Shown here piece after piece: positions 41,395-49,600 of a DNA stretch of 64,000 bases. The notes beneath the pieces were generated by a model. It searched no databases and was not told the origin of the DNA. It saw only the letters and a list, made by a program, of their open reading frames with translations. Position 1 is the stretch's first letter, and the number at the start of each line of letters is the position of its first letter. The DNA comes from Trebonia sp963822615. Lineage in GTDB: Bacteria; Actinomycetota; Actinomycetes; Streptosporangiales; Streptosporangiaceae. Where the stretch lies: positions 992,001 through 1,056,000 of the forward strand of contig CAWGIM010000021.1 in NCBI GenBank assembly GCA_963822615.1, written 5' to 3'. The translations under genes and the position numbers were made by a program.

Positions 41395-43716
41395 GTGGGC
41401 GGGGACCGGATTGACTTCTTTGTCAGCCATGCGGGCGCGGACCGGGCCTGGGCTGAGTGGGTGGCCTGGCAGCTGCTCGACGCCGGCTACACGGTTGAGC
41501 TTGACGTATGGGACTGGGCGGCGGGCCGCAACTTCGTCACCGCGATCAACGACGCCCTCGGCCGGGCGGACCGCGTGGTGGCGCTGTTCTCGGCCGCCTA
41601 CTTCGAGCGGGAACGGTATACCACCGAGGAATGGGCGGCCACCCTGATCCGCATTCCCGGGACGGAGAACCAGCGGCTGATCCCGGTGCGGGTCGAGCGT
41701 GTCCCTGACGACCAGGTACCGGCCCTGTTGCGCCCGTTGATCGCCTGCGACGTGTTCGGTGCCGACGAGCGCACGGCGAGGCGGGCCCTGCTCGACGCGG
41801 TGGCGGGTGCCGGCCGGCCGCGCCAGGCGCCACCGTTCCCTGAGGAACTGCACCGCCCGAGTGGCGCGGGCCCCCGCCGGCCGGGCAGCAGGCCCCGGGT
41901 GTGGAACGTCCCGGCCCGCAACCCAGGCTTTACCGGCCGCGACGGCCTGCTGGTAGCGATACGGGAGGCGCTGCAGTCCAGCGACCGGGCGGTAGTGCAG
42001 GCGCTGCACGGGATGGGCGGGGTCGGCAAGACCCAGCTCGCGATCGAGTACGCGCACCGCTTCGCCGGTGCCTACGACCTGGTGTGGTGGGTGAACGCTG
42101 AGTCCCCGGGCCTGATCGCCGAGCAGGTCGCCGCGCTAGCGGCGGAACTGGCCTGCGCCGACCAGGCGGCCGGGATCGAGGCCGCCTGCGGCGCGGTGCT
42201 GGCTGAGCTGCGGCAGCGTGACCGCTGGCTGCTGGTGTTCGACAACGTCACCGCGCCGGAGGACCTGGCCGACGCGACGCCGGTCGGCGACGGGCACGTG
42301 CTGATCACCTCGCGCGCCCACGACTGGGCCGAGGTCGCGGTCGCGGTCGCGGTGAACGTGCTGGCCCGGGCGGAATCGGTGGCGATCCTGCAGAACCGGG
42401 TGCCCGGGCTGACCGAGGGGGACGCGGACCGGGTGGCGGAAGCACTCGGCGACCTACCGCTGGCCCTAGCGCAGGCCGCCGGCTATATGGCAGGGAGCAG
42501 CATGCCAGCGGGCGAGTACCTCGGACTGCTCGGCGCCCGGGCGGCGCAGCTGCTCGACCAGGGAAAGTCGGCCAACTACCCGCGCTCGCTGGCCGCGGTC
42601 ACCCGGCTGGCATTCGACCAGCTGTGCACGGTAAACCAGGCCGCCGCTGACCTGGTCGGGATTTGTGCGTTCCTGGCCCCCGAGCCGGTCCCGGTCGACT
42701 GGTTTCCTCATGCCGCCGCGCGGCTAGCCTCACCGCTGGGTGATGCGGCGGCCGACCCATTCGCCTGGGGACAGGCATTGGCTCAGGTCCGGCACCAGGC
42801 ACTGGGTCGCCTCGACCAGCACGGGCTAGTGATGCACCGGCTGACCCAGGCGATCATCCGCGGCTACTTGCCACCCGACGAGGCGGCGGCCGCCCGAAAT
42901 CAGGCTGAGGCGCTGCTGGCCGCCAACCAACCCGGCGACGAGATGCTGCCCGCTAACTGGCCTGGCTGGGCGCGACTGCTGCCGCACCTTCTCGTCCTAG
43001 ATCCCAATGCCACCAACTCCGGCCTGGGAGAGCTGACGTACGACGCTGTTTGGTATCTGATCTCGCGGGCCGATCATCGTAACGCTCATGACCTTGCCCA
43101 ACGCCTGCACCAGCACCAGCACGACCAATACGGTCCCGACTACATCAATACGCTGCATGCGTCGACTGCGCTGGCCGTTACCTTGCGCGGGCTCGGCCGC
43201 AACCGAGAGGCACGGGACCTCGATGAGGACAACCTGACTTCGTACCGCCTGCTGCTTGGCGACGATCATCAAAGCACTATGGCTGCAGCCAGTAACCTCG
43301 CTAATACCCTCAGTGAGTTGGGGGAGTTTGAGGCGGCTCGAGAGCTGGAGGAGGATACCCTGGCCCGCTCTCGCCGGGTCCTTGGTGACGACGACCCCGA
43401 CACCCTGACCTCGATCCACAACCTCGCCGCCATCATGAGTGACATGAGCCACCACCAGGAGGCACGGGAGCTGTGCGAAGCTGGCCTGGTCGGCCGTAGG
43501 CGGATCCTTGGCGATGACCATCCCCAGACCTTGGATTCGGCCAGCAGCCTCGCTGGCTTGATGAGAGATGTGGGGGAGTACCAGGCGGCGCGGGAGCTGG
43601 ATGAAGATACTCTTGCTCGCCGCCGCCGAGTGCTTGGGGAAGATCACCCGGACACCCGGCGATCAGCGGAAAACCTCGCCGAGGACCTCCGCCTGCTCGG
43701 TGAGCCCGACCCCTAA
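41395..43716 (+). CDS. TIR-NB-ARC-TPR protein (bacterial NLR-like)
   Basis: A 773-residue STAND protein. TIR domain, residues 5-140: IDFFVSHAGADRAWAEWVAW, LDVWDWAAGRNFV, ALFSAAYFERERYTTEEWAA, with Glu in the usual NADase position. NB-ARC about 185-420: LHGMGGVGKTQLAIEYAH (Walker A), RWLLVFDNV (Walker B), GHVLITSR, LGDLPLALAQAAGYM (GLPLA motif), followed by a winged-helix part. From about 580, four 42-residue TPR units of the kinesin-light-chain type (R-x-x-L-G-D-D-H-P-x-T). The architecture is that of sensor-NTPase-effector immune or signalling proteins: TPRs sense, NB-ARC oligomerises, TIR degrades NAD+. It starts at GTG 41395; the stop overlaps convergent recQ by 4 nt. Confidence 0.92.
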   Translation: MGGDRIDFFVSHAGADRAWAEWVAWQLLDAGYTVELDVWDWAAGRNFVTAINDALGRADRVVALFSAAYFERERYTTEEWAATLIRIPGTENQRLIPVRVERVPDDQVPALLRPLIACDVFGADERTARRALLDAVAGAGRPRQAPPFPEELHRPSGAGPRRPGSRPRVWNVPARNPGFTGRDGLLVAIREALQSSDRAVVQALHGMGGVGKTQLAIEYAHRFAGAYDLVWWVNAESPGLIAEQVAALAAELACADQAAGIEAACGAVLAELRQRDRWLLVFDNVTAPEDLADATPVGDGHVLITSRAHDWAEVAVAVAVNVLARAESVAILQNRVPGLTEGDADRVAEALGDLPLALAQAAGYMAGSSMPAGEYLGLLGARAAQLLDQGKSANYPRSLAAVTRLAFDQLCTVNQAAADLVGICAFLAPEPVPVDWFPHAAARLASPLGDAAADPFAWGQALAQVRHQALGRLDQHGLVMHRLTQAIIRGYLPPDEAAAARNQAEALLAANQPGDEMLPANWPGWARLLPHLLVLDPNATNSGLGELTYDAVWYLISRADHRNAHDLAQRLHQHQHDQYGPDYINTLHASTALAVTLRGLGRNREARDLDEDNLTSYRLLLGDDHQSTMAAASNLANTLSELGEFEAARELEEDTLARSRRVLGDDDPDTLTSIHNLAAIMSDMSHHQEARELCEAGLVGRRRILGDDHPQTLDSASSLAGLMRDVGEYQAARELDEDTLARRRRVLGEDHPDTRRSAENLAEDLRLLGEPDP

Positions 43717-45641
43717 GCCCCGTCCGCGTCCCCGAGCAGCTCCAGGATCGGCTCACCGTACTTAGCCAGCTTCGACTCGCCCACCCCGTTGATCCCCGCC
43801 AGCTCGCCCAGCGACGAGGGCCCGGCCACCGCGATCGCCCGCAGGGTCGCGTCGTGGAATACCACGTAGGCAGGCACCCCCTGCTCCTTGGCGGTGGCGC
43901 CGCGCCAGGTCCGCAGCCGCTCGAACACCGCCTCCTGCTCCGGGCTCAGCGCGACCTCGGCCTTGGCCGCGGCGGCGGCCGTGGCGGAGGCACCGCGAGA
44001 AGCGCCGCGGGCGCCGCGCGGCTGGGGCATGTCACGGCGCAGGGTCACCGCGCGCTGGCCGCGCAGCACCTCGCCGGAGGCCTCGGTCAGCGCTAGGGTC
44101 TGGTACTCGCCGTGCACCGCGAGCAGCCCCTGGGCGAGCAACTGGCGGACGACGCCGCGCCACTGCGACTCGTTCAGCTCGATGCCGATGCCGAACGTCT
44201 TCAGGTCGTGGTGGCCGTTCTCCGCCACCTTGGCCGTCTTCTTGCCCAGCAGGATGTCGATGACCTGGCCCGCGCCGTAGCGCTGGTCGCGTTCCCGGTC
44301 CAGCCGGACGATCGTTGACAGCAGCTTCTGCGCGGGCACGGTCCCGTCCCAGGTCTCCGGCGGCGACAGGCAGGTGTCGCAGTTGCCGCAGGCCACCGCC
44401 CGCTCACCGAAGTAGGCCAGTAGCTGCGAGCGCCGGCAGTCGGTGGTCTCGCACAGCGCCAGCATGGCGTCCAGGTGCGACGCCATCAGCCGCCGGTGGG
44501 CCAGGTTGCCCTCGCCGGAGTCGATCAGCCGCCGCTGCTGCACCACGTCGGCCAGGCCGTAGCTGAGCCAGGCGGTGGCGGGCTGGCCGTCGCGGCCGCC
44601 GCGGCCGGTCTCCTGGTAGTAGCCCTCGACCGAGCGCGGCATGTCCAGGTGCGCGACGAACCGCACGTCCGGCTTGTCGATCCCCATGCCGAACGCGATC
44701 GTGGCCACCATCACCAGGCCCTCCTCGCGCAGGAAGCGGGACTGGTGCTCGGCCCGGGTGGCCGCGTCCAGGCCGGCGTGGTAGGGCAGCGCGGGGATGC
44801 CGTTGTCGCTCAGGAACGCCGCGATCTTCTCGGTCGAGTCGCGCGACAGGCAGTAGACGATGCCCGCGTCACCCGCGTGCTCGGTCCGCAGGAGCTGCAG
44901 GAGCTGCTTCTTGGCCTCGTTCTTGAGCACGATGCGGTACTGGATGTTGGGCCGGTCGAACGACGAGACGAACAGCTTGGCGCCCGCCAGCTTGAGCCGG
45001 ATCGCGATCTCTTCCCGGGTCGCCTGGGTGGCGGTGGCGGTGAGCGCGATCCGCGGCACGTCCGGCCAGCGCTCGTGCAGCACCTGCAGTTCCAGGTAGT
45101 CAGGCCGGAAGTCGTGCCCCCACTGGGACACGCAGTGCGCCTCGTCGATCGCGAACACCGAGATGCGGGAGGTGCTGAGCAGCTCCAGCGTGCCGGCTGC
45201 CCGCAGCCGCTCCGGCGCCAGGTACAGGACGTCCAGCTCGCCCGCCTTGAACTGCTGCTCCACCACGTGCCTGGTGCCCGGGTCCTGGGTCGAGTTGAGG
45301 AAGTCGGCCCTGATGCCGAGCTGCCGCAGCGCCTGCACCTGGTCCTGCATCAGCGCGATGAGCGGCGAGATGACCACCCCGGTGCCCGGCCGGACCAGCG
45401 CCGGGATCTGGTAGCAGAGCGACTTGCCGCCGCCGGTCGGCATCAGCACCAGCGCGTCGCCGCCCGCGACGACGTGCTCGATGATCTCCTCCTGGCGGTC
45501 GCGGAAGGTCTCGTACCCGAACACCCGGTGCAGCACCGTGGCCGCCCGCCGCGCGCCGTCCGGCACGCCGGGCGCGGTTACGGTGACCGGCGCGCCCGGG
45601 ACCGCCTCGTCGGCTTCGCTGGGGTCGCGGGGGGAGGACAC
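43713..45641 (-). CDS. recQ: RecQ-type ATP-dependent DNA helicase
   Basis: A 642-residue superfamily 2 helicase unwinding 3'-5'. Walker A PTGGGKSLCYQ at 68-78, DEAH at 166-169 in IDEAHCVSQWGHDFRPDY, motif VI YYQETGRGGRDG, then the RQC zinc module (CETTDC ... CGNCDTC), a winged helix and a C-terminal HRDC domain (SPEQEAVFERLRTWRGATAK to LAKYGEPILELLG). All parts are intact, so it should be a functional recombination and repair helicase. The N-terminal 30 residues are acidic and variable; GTG 45641 is the start. It is convergent with the TIR-NLR gene. Confidence 0.95.
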   Translation of the reverse strand: MSSPRDPSEADEAVPGAPVTVTAPGVPDGARRAATVLHRVFGYETFRDRQEEIIEHVVAGGDALVLMPTGGGKSLCYQIPALVRPGTGVVISPLIALMQDQVQALRQLGIRADFLNSTQDPGTRHVVEQQFKAGELDVLYLAPERLRAAGTLELLSTSRISVFAIDEAHCVSQWGHDFRPDYLELQVLHERWPDVPRIALTATATQATREEIAIRLKLAGAKLFVSSFDRPNIQYRIVLKNEAKKQLLQLLRTEHAGDAGIVYCLSRDSTEKIAAFLSDNGIPALPYHAGLDAATRAEHQSRFLREEGLVMVATIAFGMGIDKPDVRFVAHLDMPRSVEGYYQETGRGGRDGQPATAWLSYGLADVVQQRRLIDSGEGNLAHRRLMASHLDAMLALCETTDCRRSQLLAYFGERAVACGNCDTCLSPPETWDGTVPAQKLLSTIVRLDRERDQRYGAGQVIDILLGKKTAKVAENGHHDLKTFGIGIELNESQWRGVVRQLLAQGLLAVHGEYQTLALTEASGEVLRGQRAVTLRRDMPQPRGARGASRGASATAAAAAKAEVALSPEQEAVFERLRTWRGATAKEQGVPAYVVFHDATLRAIAVAGPSSLGELAGINGVGESKLAKYGEPILELLGDADGA

Positions 45642-45738
45642 GGGGAAATCCTACGGTCCCGGGGCGACAGTCACGGCCGGGTTTGCCCGGGAACAGTGTC
45701 AGCCGGGGCAAGCCGGGCACACTAACGGAGTGCGTCAG

Positions 45739-46419
45739 GTGAACAGTGCGGGGGGCGGCCTGATCCCCGGCGTCGTCCTTGGCGCGCTCATCGGGGCCGC
45801 GACGGGGGTCGCCACCGCGCTCGCGCAGCCCTACGCCCACCAGCCGTGGTCGGTGCTCGTCAACTCCTCGAGCCCGTGGCTGCTGGCTGCCTTCGCGGCG
45901 GGCGCGCTGCCCCGCCGGCCGGCCCCGGCGGCGGCCGCCGGGCTGGTCACCTGCCTGGTGGAGGTGGGCGCCTACTTCCTCACCTGGGCCGCGCGGGACG
46001 TGCTGGTGCCGAATGCCTACGGCTCGTTCTGGACGCTCTGCGCGGTCGTCGGCGGCCCGGTCGCCGGGCTGGCCGGCTGGGCCTGGCGGCGCGGCTGGGC
46101 GAGCCGGGAGGAAGGGGCCCGGCTGCACGCGCTCGGCGCCGCGTTCCTGCCCGGCACGTTCATCGCCGAGGCGCTTGGCGCGTACGGGCTGCGGCTGCAC
46201 TATGAGCCCGCCGTCGCGCTCTTCCTGGTCATCGGCCTGGTGCTGTTCGCGCTGCTGGCCTGGCCGGGCACCGGGCTCGGGCTGATCACCAGCCCGGCCA
46301 GCGGCCCGGTCATCCTCGGCTGGACCGTGCTGTTCACCGTCACCGGCATGCTGATCTACGGCCCGCTGCTGAACGCGGTGGTCGGCGTCACCTCCGGCGG
46401 CGTCTGGGTCGGCCGGTAG
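45739..46419 (+). CDS. Multi-pass membrane protein, DUF6518-like
   Basis: A protein of about 226 residues with six hydrophobic segments (IPGVVLGALIGAATGVATAL, WLLAAFAAGALP, AAAAGLVTCLVEVGAYFLTW, FWTLCAVVGGPVAGLAGWAW, FLPGTFIAEALGAYG, PAVALFLVIGLVLFALLAW). The pattern with a conserved NSSSPW after helix 1 resembles actinobacterial DUF6518 proteins; I am moderately sure. GTG 45739 has GGAG 8 nt upstream; GTG 45730 is an alternative. It is divergent from recQ. Function unknown. Confidence 0.7.
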   Translation: MNSAGGGLIPGVVLGALIGAATGVATALAQPYAHQPWSVLVNSSSPWLLAAFAAGALPRRPAPAAAAGLVTCLVEVGAYFLTWAARDVLVPNAYGSFWTLCAVVGGPVAGLAGWAWRRGWASREEGARLHALGAAFLPGTFIAEALGAYGLRLHYEPAVALFLVIGLVLFALLAWPGTGLGLITSPASGPVILGWTVLFTVTGMLIYGPLLNAVVGVTSGGVWVGR

Positions 46420-46465
46420 CGCCTGCCGGTGATAACAGCAAGGGGCGCCGGAGGCGCGGCCCCCG

Positions 46466-47461
46466 CTAGCGCGACTCGTCGAGCCGGACGGCGATCACCC
46501 CGGCCAGGATCAGCGCGCCGCCCAGGAACTGCATCCCGGTTGGCGCCTGGTGCAGCAGCAGCCAGGCGAACCCGGCCGCGAACAGTACCTCCGCCATCGC
46601 GACGAACGACCCGAGCTTCGCCCCCAGCCGCCGCACCGCCGCCACCCCGGTGACGTAGGCGATGGCGGCCGCGATCACCCCCAGCCCGAGCACCGGCACC
46701 AGCCAGCTCAGCCGGGTGTCGAGCAGCGACACGTCGGCCGTGGTGAACCGCAGCGGCAGCAACCCGGATGCGCCCCCCAGCCCGATCGCCGCCGCCCCGG
46801 TCACCATGCCGCCCCAGGTCAGCACGACCGCCGGCAGCGCCTCGGCCGGGGCCGAGCCGTCGGCCGGGGGACCGGGCGTATGCGCCGACTGGAAGAAGTA
46901 CACCGCCATCGCCACCGCCGCCGCGAGGGCCCAGGCCACGCCGACCAGGCTGACCCCGCCCGACCCGGAAAGGTCCAGCATCAGCCCGAGGCCGCCGAGG
47001 GCGGCCACCCCGCCGAGCACCGTCGCCAGCCGCGGCCGCTGCCCGTGCCGGGCCCACAGCCAGCCCACGATGAACACGATGCCCAGGTACTCGAGCAGGA
47101 TCGAGATGCCGACGTCCATGTGCGCGATCGCGTTGAAGTAGCACACCTGGCAGGCGGCCACGCCGACCAGGCCGTAGACCACCACCAGGCGGGCCGAGCG
47201 GCGCAGCAGCGCCCAGCGCCCGCGCAGCGTGAGCACGGCGGGCACGGTGAGCGCCAGCGCCGCCACCAGGACCCGGGCGAGCACCGCGCCGGCCGGCGAC
47301 CAGCCCGCCCCGATCAGCGCCGAGCCGAACGTGCCGGAGGTGCCGAAGCACGCCGCCGACAGCAGCGCGACCGCCAGCCCGGTTCCCTGGCCGCTCCGGC
47401 TGGCCTGGTAGGGGAGGCCGGCCGGTACGATCCGGTCTGGTGCTGTCCTCGCCGACGCCAT
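46466..47461 (-). CDS. EamA/DMT-family permease
   Basis: A 331-residue ten-helix drug/metabolite transporter with two EamA repeats (about 28-160 and 175-320). Helix 1 reads GLAVALLSAACFGTSGTFGS, the end of repeat 1 has ISILLEYLGIVFIVGWLWAR and the end of repeat 2 has GSFVAMAEVLFAAGFAWLLL, the usual E-P/E-V-L-F-A motif. It starts at ATG 47461. A 14-bp tandem repeat sits in its promoter region. The substrate is unknown; amino acids or metabolites are common for the family. Confidence 0.9.
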   Translation of the reverse strand: MASARTAPDRIVPAGLPYQASRSGQGTGLAVALLSAACFGTSGTFGSALIGAGWSPAGAVLARVLVAALALTVPAVLTLRGRWALLRRSARLVVVYGLVGVAACQVCYFNAIAHMDVGISILLEYLGIVFIVGWLWARHGQRPRLATVLGGVAALGGLGLMLDLSGSGGVSLVGVAWALAAAVAMAVYFFQSAHTPGPPADGSAPAEALPAVVLTWGGMVTGAAAIGLGGASGLLPLRFTTADVSLLDTRLSWLVPVLGLGVIAAAIAYVTGVAAVRRLGAKLGSFVAMAEVLFAAGFAWLLLHQAPTGMQFLGGALILAGVIAVRLDESR

Positions 47462-47482
47462 GGCCGTACTCCCTCGTCCGCG

Positions 47483-47538
47483 GTGTGGGTAAGCAGGTGC
47501 GGGTAAGCAGGTGTGGGTAAGCAGGTGTGGGTAAGCAG
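47483..47538. repeat. 14-bp tandem repeat in the EamA/CGNR intergenic region
   Basis: Four units GTGTGGGTAAGCAG (second has GTGCGG) and a degenerate fifth, 22-77 bp upstream of the EamA start. Unlike most repeats in this window it is outside any gene I accept, so copy-number change could alter promoter spacing. Confidence 0.85.
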
Positions 47539-47604
47539 GGTGTCGGTAAGTGGCAACACCGGGCTACACTAATTACCATAACGAGGGGTGGTGAAAGTGG
47601 TCAA

Positions 47605-48144
47605 ATGCTTTTTACTCATGACACGGAGACATCGCTGAACTGGACCGCCGCCCTGGTGAACACCGGCCGGGGCGGGCAGGAGCAGCTACCGGACGTGGCC
47701 GCGCTCGACGTCTTCGTCGACCAGTGGCAGTGGACCGGCAGCCGCACCCACGACCAGGCCGAGCTGGACGCCGTCCGGGCGCTGCGGCCGCGCTTCGCCC
47801 AGCTCTGGGAGATGTCCGAGGACGAGGCAGTCGGCCTGGTCAACCAGCTCCTGCGGGAGTCCAACGCGCTGCCCCAGCTGGTCCGGCACGACGGCTGGGA
47901 GTATCACGTCCACGCCACCTCGCCCGACGTGCCGCTGGCCGACCGGATGGCGGTGGACGTGGCGATGGCGATGGCCGACGTCATCCGCACCGGCCAGCTC
48001 GCCCGGCTGCGGCACTGCGCGGCCGCCGACTGCGATGACGTGCTGGTCGACCTGTCGAAGAACCGCTCCCGCCGCTTCTGCACCCTGACCTGCGCGAACC
48101 GGGTGAACGTGGCCGCTTTCCGTTCCCGCCGCAACGCAAGCTAA
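47605..48144 (+). CDS. CGNR zinc-finger/ABATE-domain regulator
   Basis: A 179-residue protein with an N-terminal ABATE domain (MLFTHDTETSLNWTAALVNT ... LWEMSEDEAVGLVNQLLRES) and a C-terminal CGNR zinc finger: HCAAADCDDVLVDLSKNRSR followed by FCTLTCANRVNVAAFRSRR. The name-giving C-G-N-R is C-A-N-R here. Such proteins are predicted DNA-binding stress regulators. ATG 47605 matches the usual start. It is divergent from the EamA permease across the 14-bp repeat array and may regulate it. Confidence 0.87.
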   Translation: MLFTHDTETSLNWTAALVNTGRGGQEQLPDVAALDVFVDQWQWTGSRTHDQAELDAVRALRPRFAQLWEMSEDEAVGLVNQLLRESNALPQLVRHDGWEYHVHATSPDVPLADRMAVDVAMAMADVIRTGQLARLRHCAAADCDDVLVDLSKNRSRRFCTLTCANRVNVAAFRSRRNAS

Positions 48145-48152
48145 CAACGATA

Positions 48153-48184
48153 CCGAACGGGTGCGGCCGAATCCGTTCGGCTGA
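48153..48184. terminator. Hairpin formed by two facing REP-like elements
   Basis: CCGAACGG and CCGTTCGG pair around a 12-nt loop. The plus strand reads CCGAACGGGTGCGGC, the minus strand CCGAACGGATTCGGC, i.e. the two variants of the element head to head. It lies 8 nt after the CGNR stop and 29 nt from the convergent kinase stop, where a terminator is expected. Confidence 0.75.
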
Positions 48185-48213
48185 CTGCCCTTAACCGCGG
48201 GCGGACGACGCGG

Positions 48214-49572
48214 TCAGCCGCGCGCCTGCTCCAGCCACGGCACTTCCGCCTCTCCCAGGGGGGTGCTCGGCGGCACGCTGACGAACGGCCAGATCTCCTC
48301 GGAGATGCGCCGCCAGTCGGCGGTCGCGTTCATCTCGCCCAGCAGCGCGAACAGCCCCAGGTTGATCCGCTGCACGATCACGTAGGAGCGCGGGATGCTG
48401 GCGTAGGCCGCCAGGGGGCTGGAGAAGTCGACGTACCGGCGCGCCACCGACGACGCGTACTCGCTGGTCATGGTGCGCGGACCGGGGCGCCGGATCGACT
48501 CGTAGAACAGCGACATGTGGTCCACCACCTCGTCGGTGCCGATCGGCGCGCCCGGCTCGAGGAAGCCCGCCCCCTCCATCGCCGTGCGGAAGCCCTCGGG
48601 GTCCTCGCGCACGCACAGCGCCTCGATCATCGCCACCAGCGGCGCCAGCTCGTCGTCGGTAAACCGCTTGACCAGGCCGAAGTCGAGGAAGGTGACGCAC
48701 CCGCCCGGCTCGAACAGGTAGTTGCCCGGGTGCGGGTCGCCGTTGAACGCGCGCAGCTCGTACAGCGAGCGGAAGGTGAAGCGGTAGATCGTCTCCGCCG
48801 CCAGGTCCCGTTCCTCCTGCGACCAGGTCAGCATCTCGGCGAACCGCGCGCCCGCGGCCAGCTCGCTGGTCATCACCCGGCCGGTGGAAAGCTGGTCGAC
48901 GATCTTCGGCACCCGGGCGGTCGGGTGGCCGTCGAAGTAGGCGGCGAACCGCCGCTGGTGGTCGGCCTCGAGCCGGTAGTCGAGCTCCTCGCTGATGCGG
49001 GCCCGCAGCTCCTCGATGAGCGCGGTGACGTCCTGGCTGGGCGCCGCCATCTTCAGCAGCGAGCGGATCAGCGTGACGTTGCCGAGGTCGGCCGCGATCG
49101 TCTCGGCGATGCCGGGGTACTGCACCTTGACCGCGACCGCCTGCCCCTCGGCGGTGATCGCCCGGTGCACCTGGCCGATCGACGCCGCCGCGATCGGCCG
49201 CGGGTCCCACTCGCGGAAGATCCGCTCTGGGCTCATCCCCAGCTCGTCCCGGACGACCCCGGCCGCCAGCTCAGCCGACATCGGCGGCACGCTGTCTTGC
49301 AGCCGCCCGAGGACCCGCCGGGCCGGCGGCGCGAGCCCGTCGTCGACGTAGCTGGCGAGCTGGCCGATCTTCATCAGCACGCCCTTCATGGTGCCGAGGG
49401 TGTCGGCCACGTCCTGCGCGGTGCGCAGCGCCAGGTCGTCGCGCAGCCGCTGGCGGTGCTCGCCCGCGGCGGCGAACAGCCGGGGCGCGTTGACCGCGTA
49501 CCTGGCGCCGCCGCGGGCGGCCAGCCGCATCGCGGTCAGCCCCCGGCTGACCCGCAGTTTAGGTTCGCTCAA
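48214..49572 (-). CDS. ABC1/AarF/UbiB-family atypical kinase
   Basis: A protein of about 452 residues. It shows the family hallmarks: GVLMKIGQLASYVDD (K-x-G-Q), IAAASIGQVHRA (Ala-rich loop replacing the P-loop), VAVKVQYPGI (Lys), FNGDPHPGNYLF and VTFLDFGLVKRF (D-F-G). UbiB-like proteins act on isoprenoid quinone or lipid metabolism through ATPase activity. The start is uncertain: TTG 49572 (SEPKLRVSRG) or ATG 49530; a longer frame overlaps the upstream gene. It lies 28 nt behind the MpaB-like oxygenase on the same strand, so both are probably one operon. Confidence 0.88.
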   Translation of the reverse strand: MSEPKLRVSRGLTAMRLAARGGARYAVNAPRLFAAAGEHRQRLRDDLALRTAQDVADTLGTMKGVLMKIGQLASYVDDGLAPPARRVLGRLQDSVPPMSAELAAGVVRDELGMSPERIFREWDPRPIAAASIGQVHRAITAEGQAVAVKVQYPGIAETIAADLGNVTLIRSLLKMAAPSQDVTALIEELRARISEELDYRLEADHQRRFAAYFDGHPTARVPKIVDQLSTGRVMTSELAAGARFAEMLTWSQEERDLAAETIYRFTFRSLYELRAFNGDPHPGNYLFEPGGCVTFLDFGLVKRFTDDELAPLVAMIEALCVREDPEGFRTAMEGAGFLEPGAPIGTDEVVDHMSLFYESIRRPGPRTMTSEYASSVARRYVDFSSPLAAYASIPRSYVIVQRINLGLFALLGEMNATADWRRISEEIWPFVSVPPSTPLGEAEVPWLEQARG

Positions 49573-49600
49573 TGGTGCACCGGTTCGCTCGCGAGCTCGC

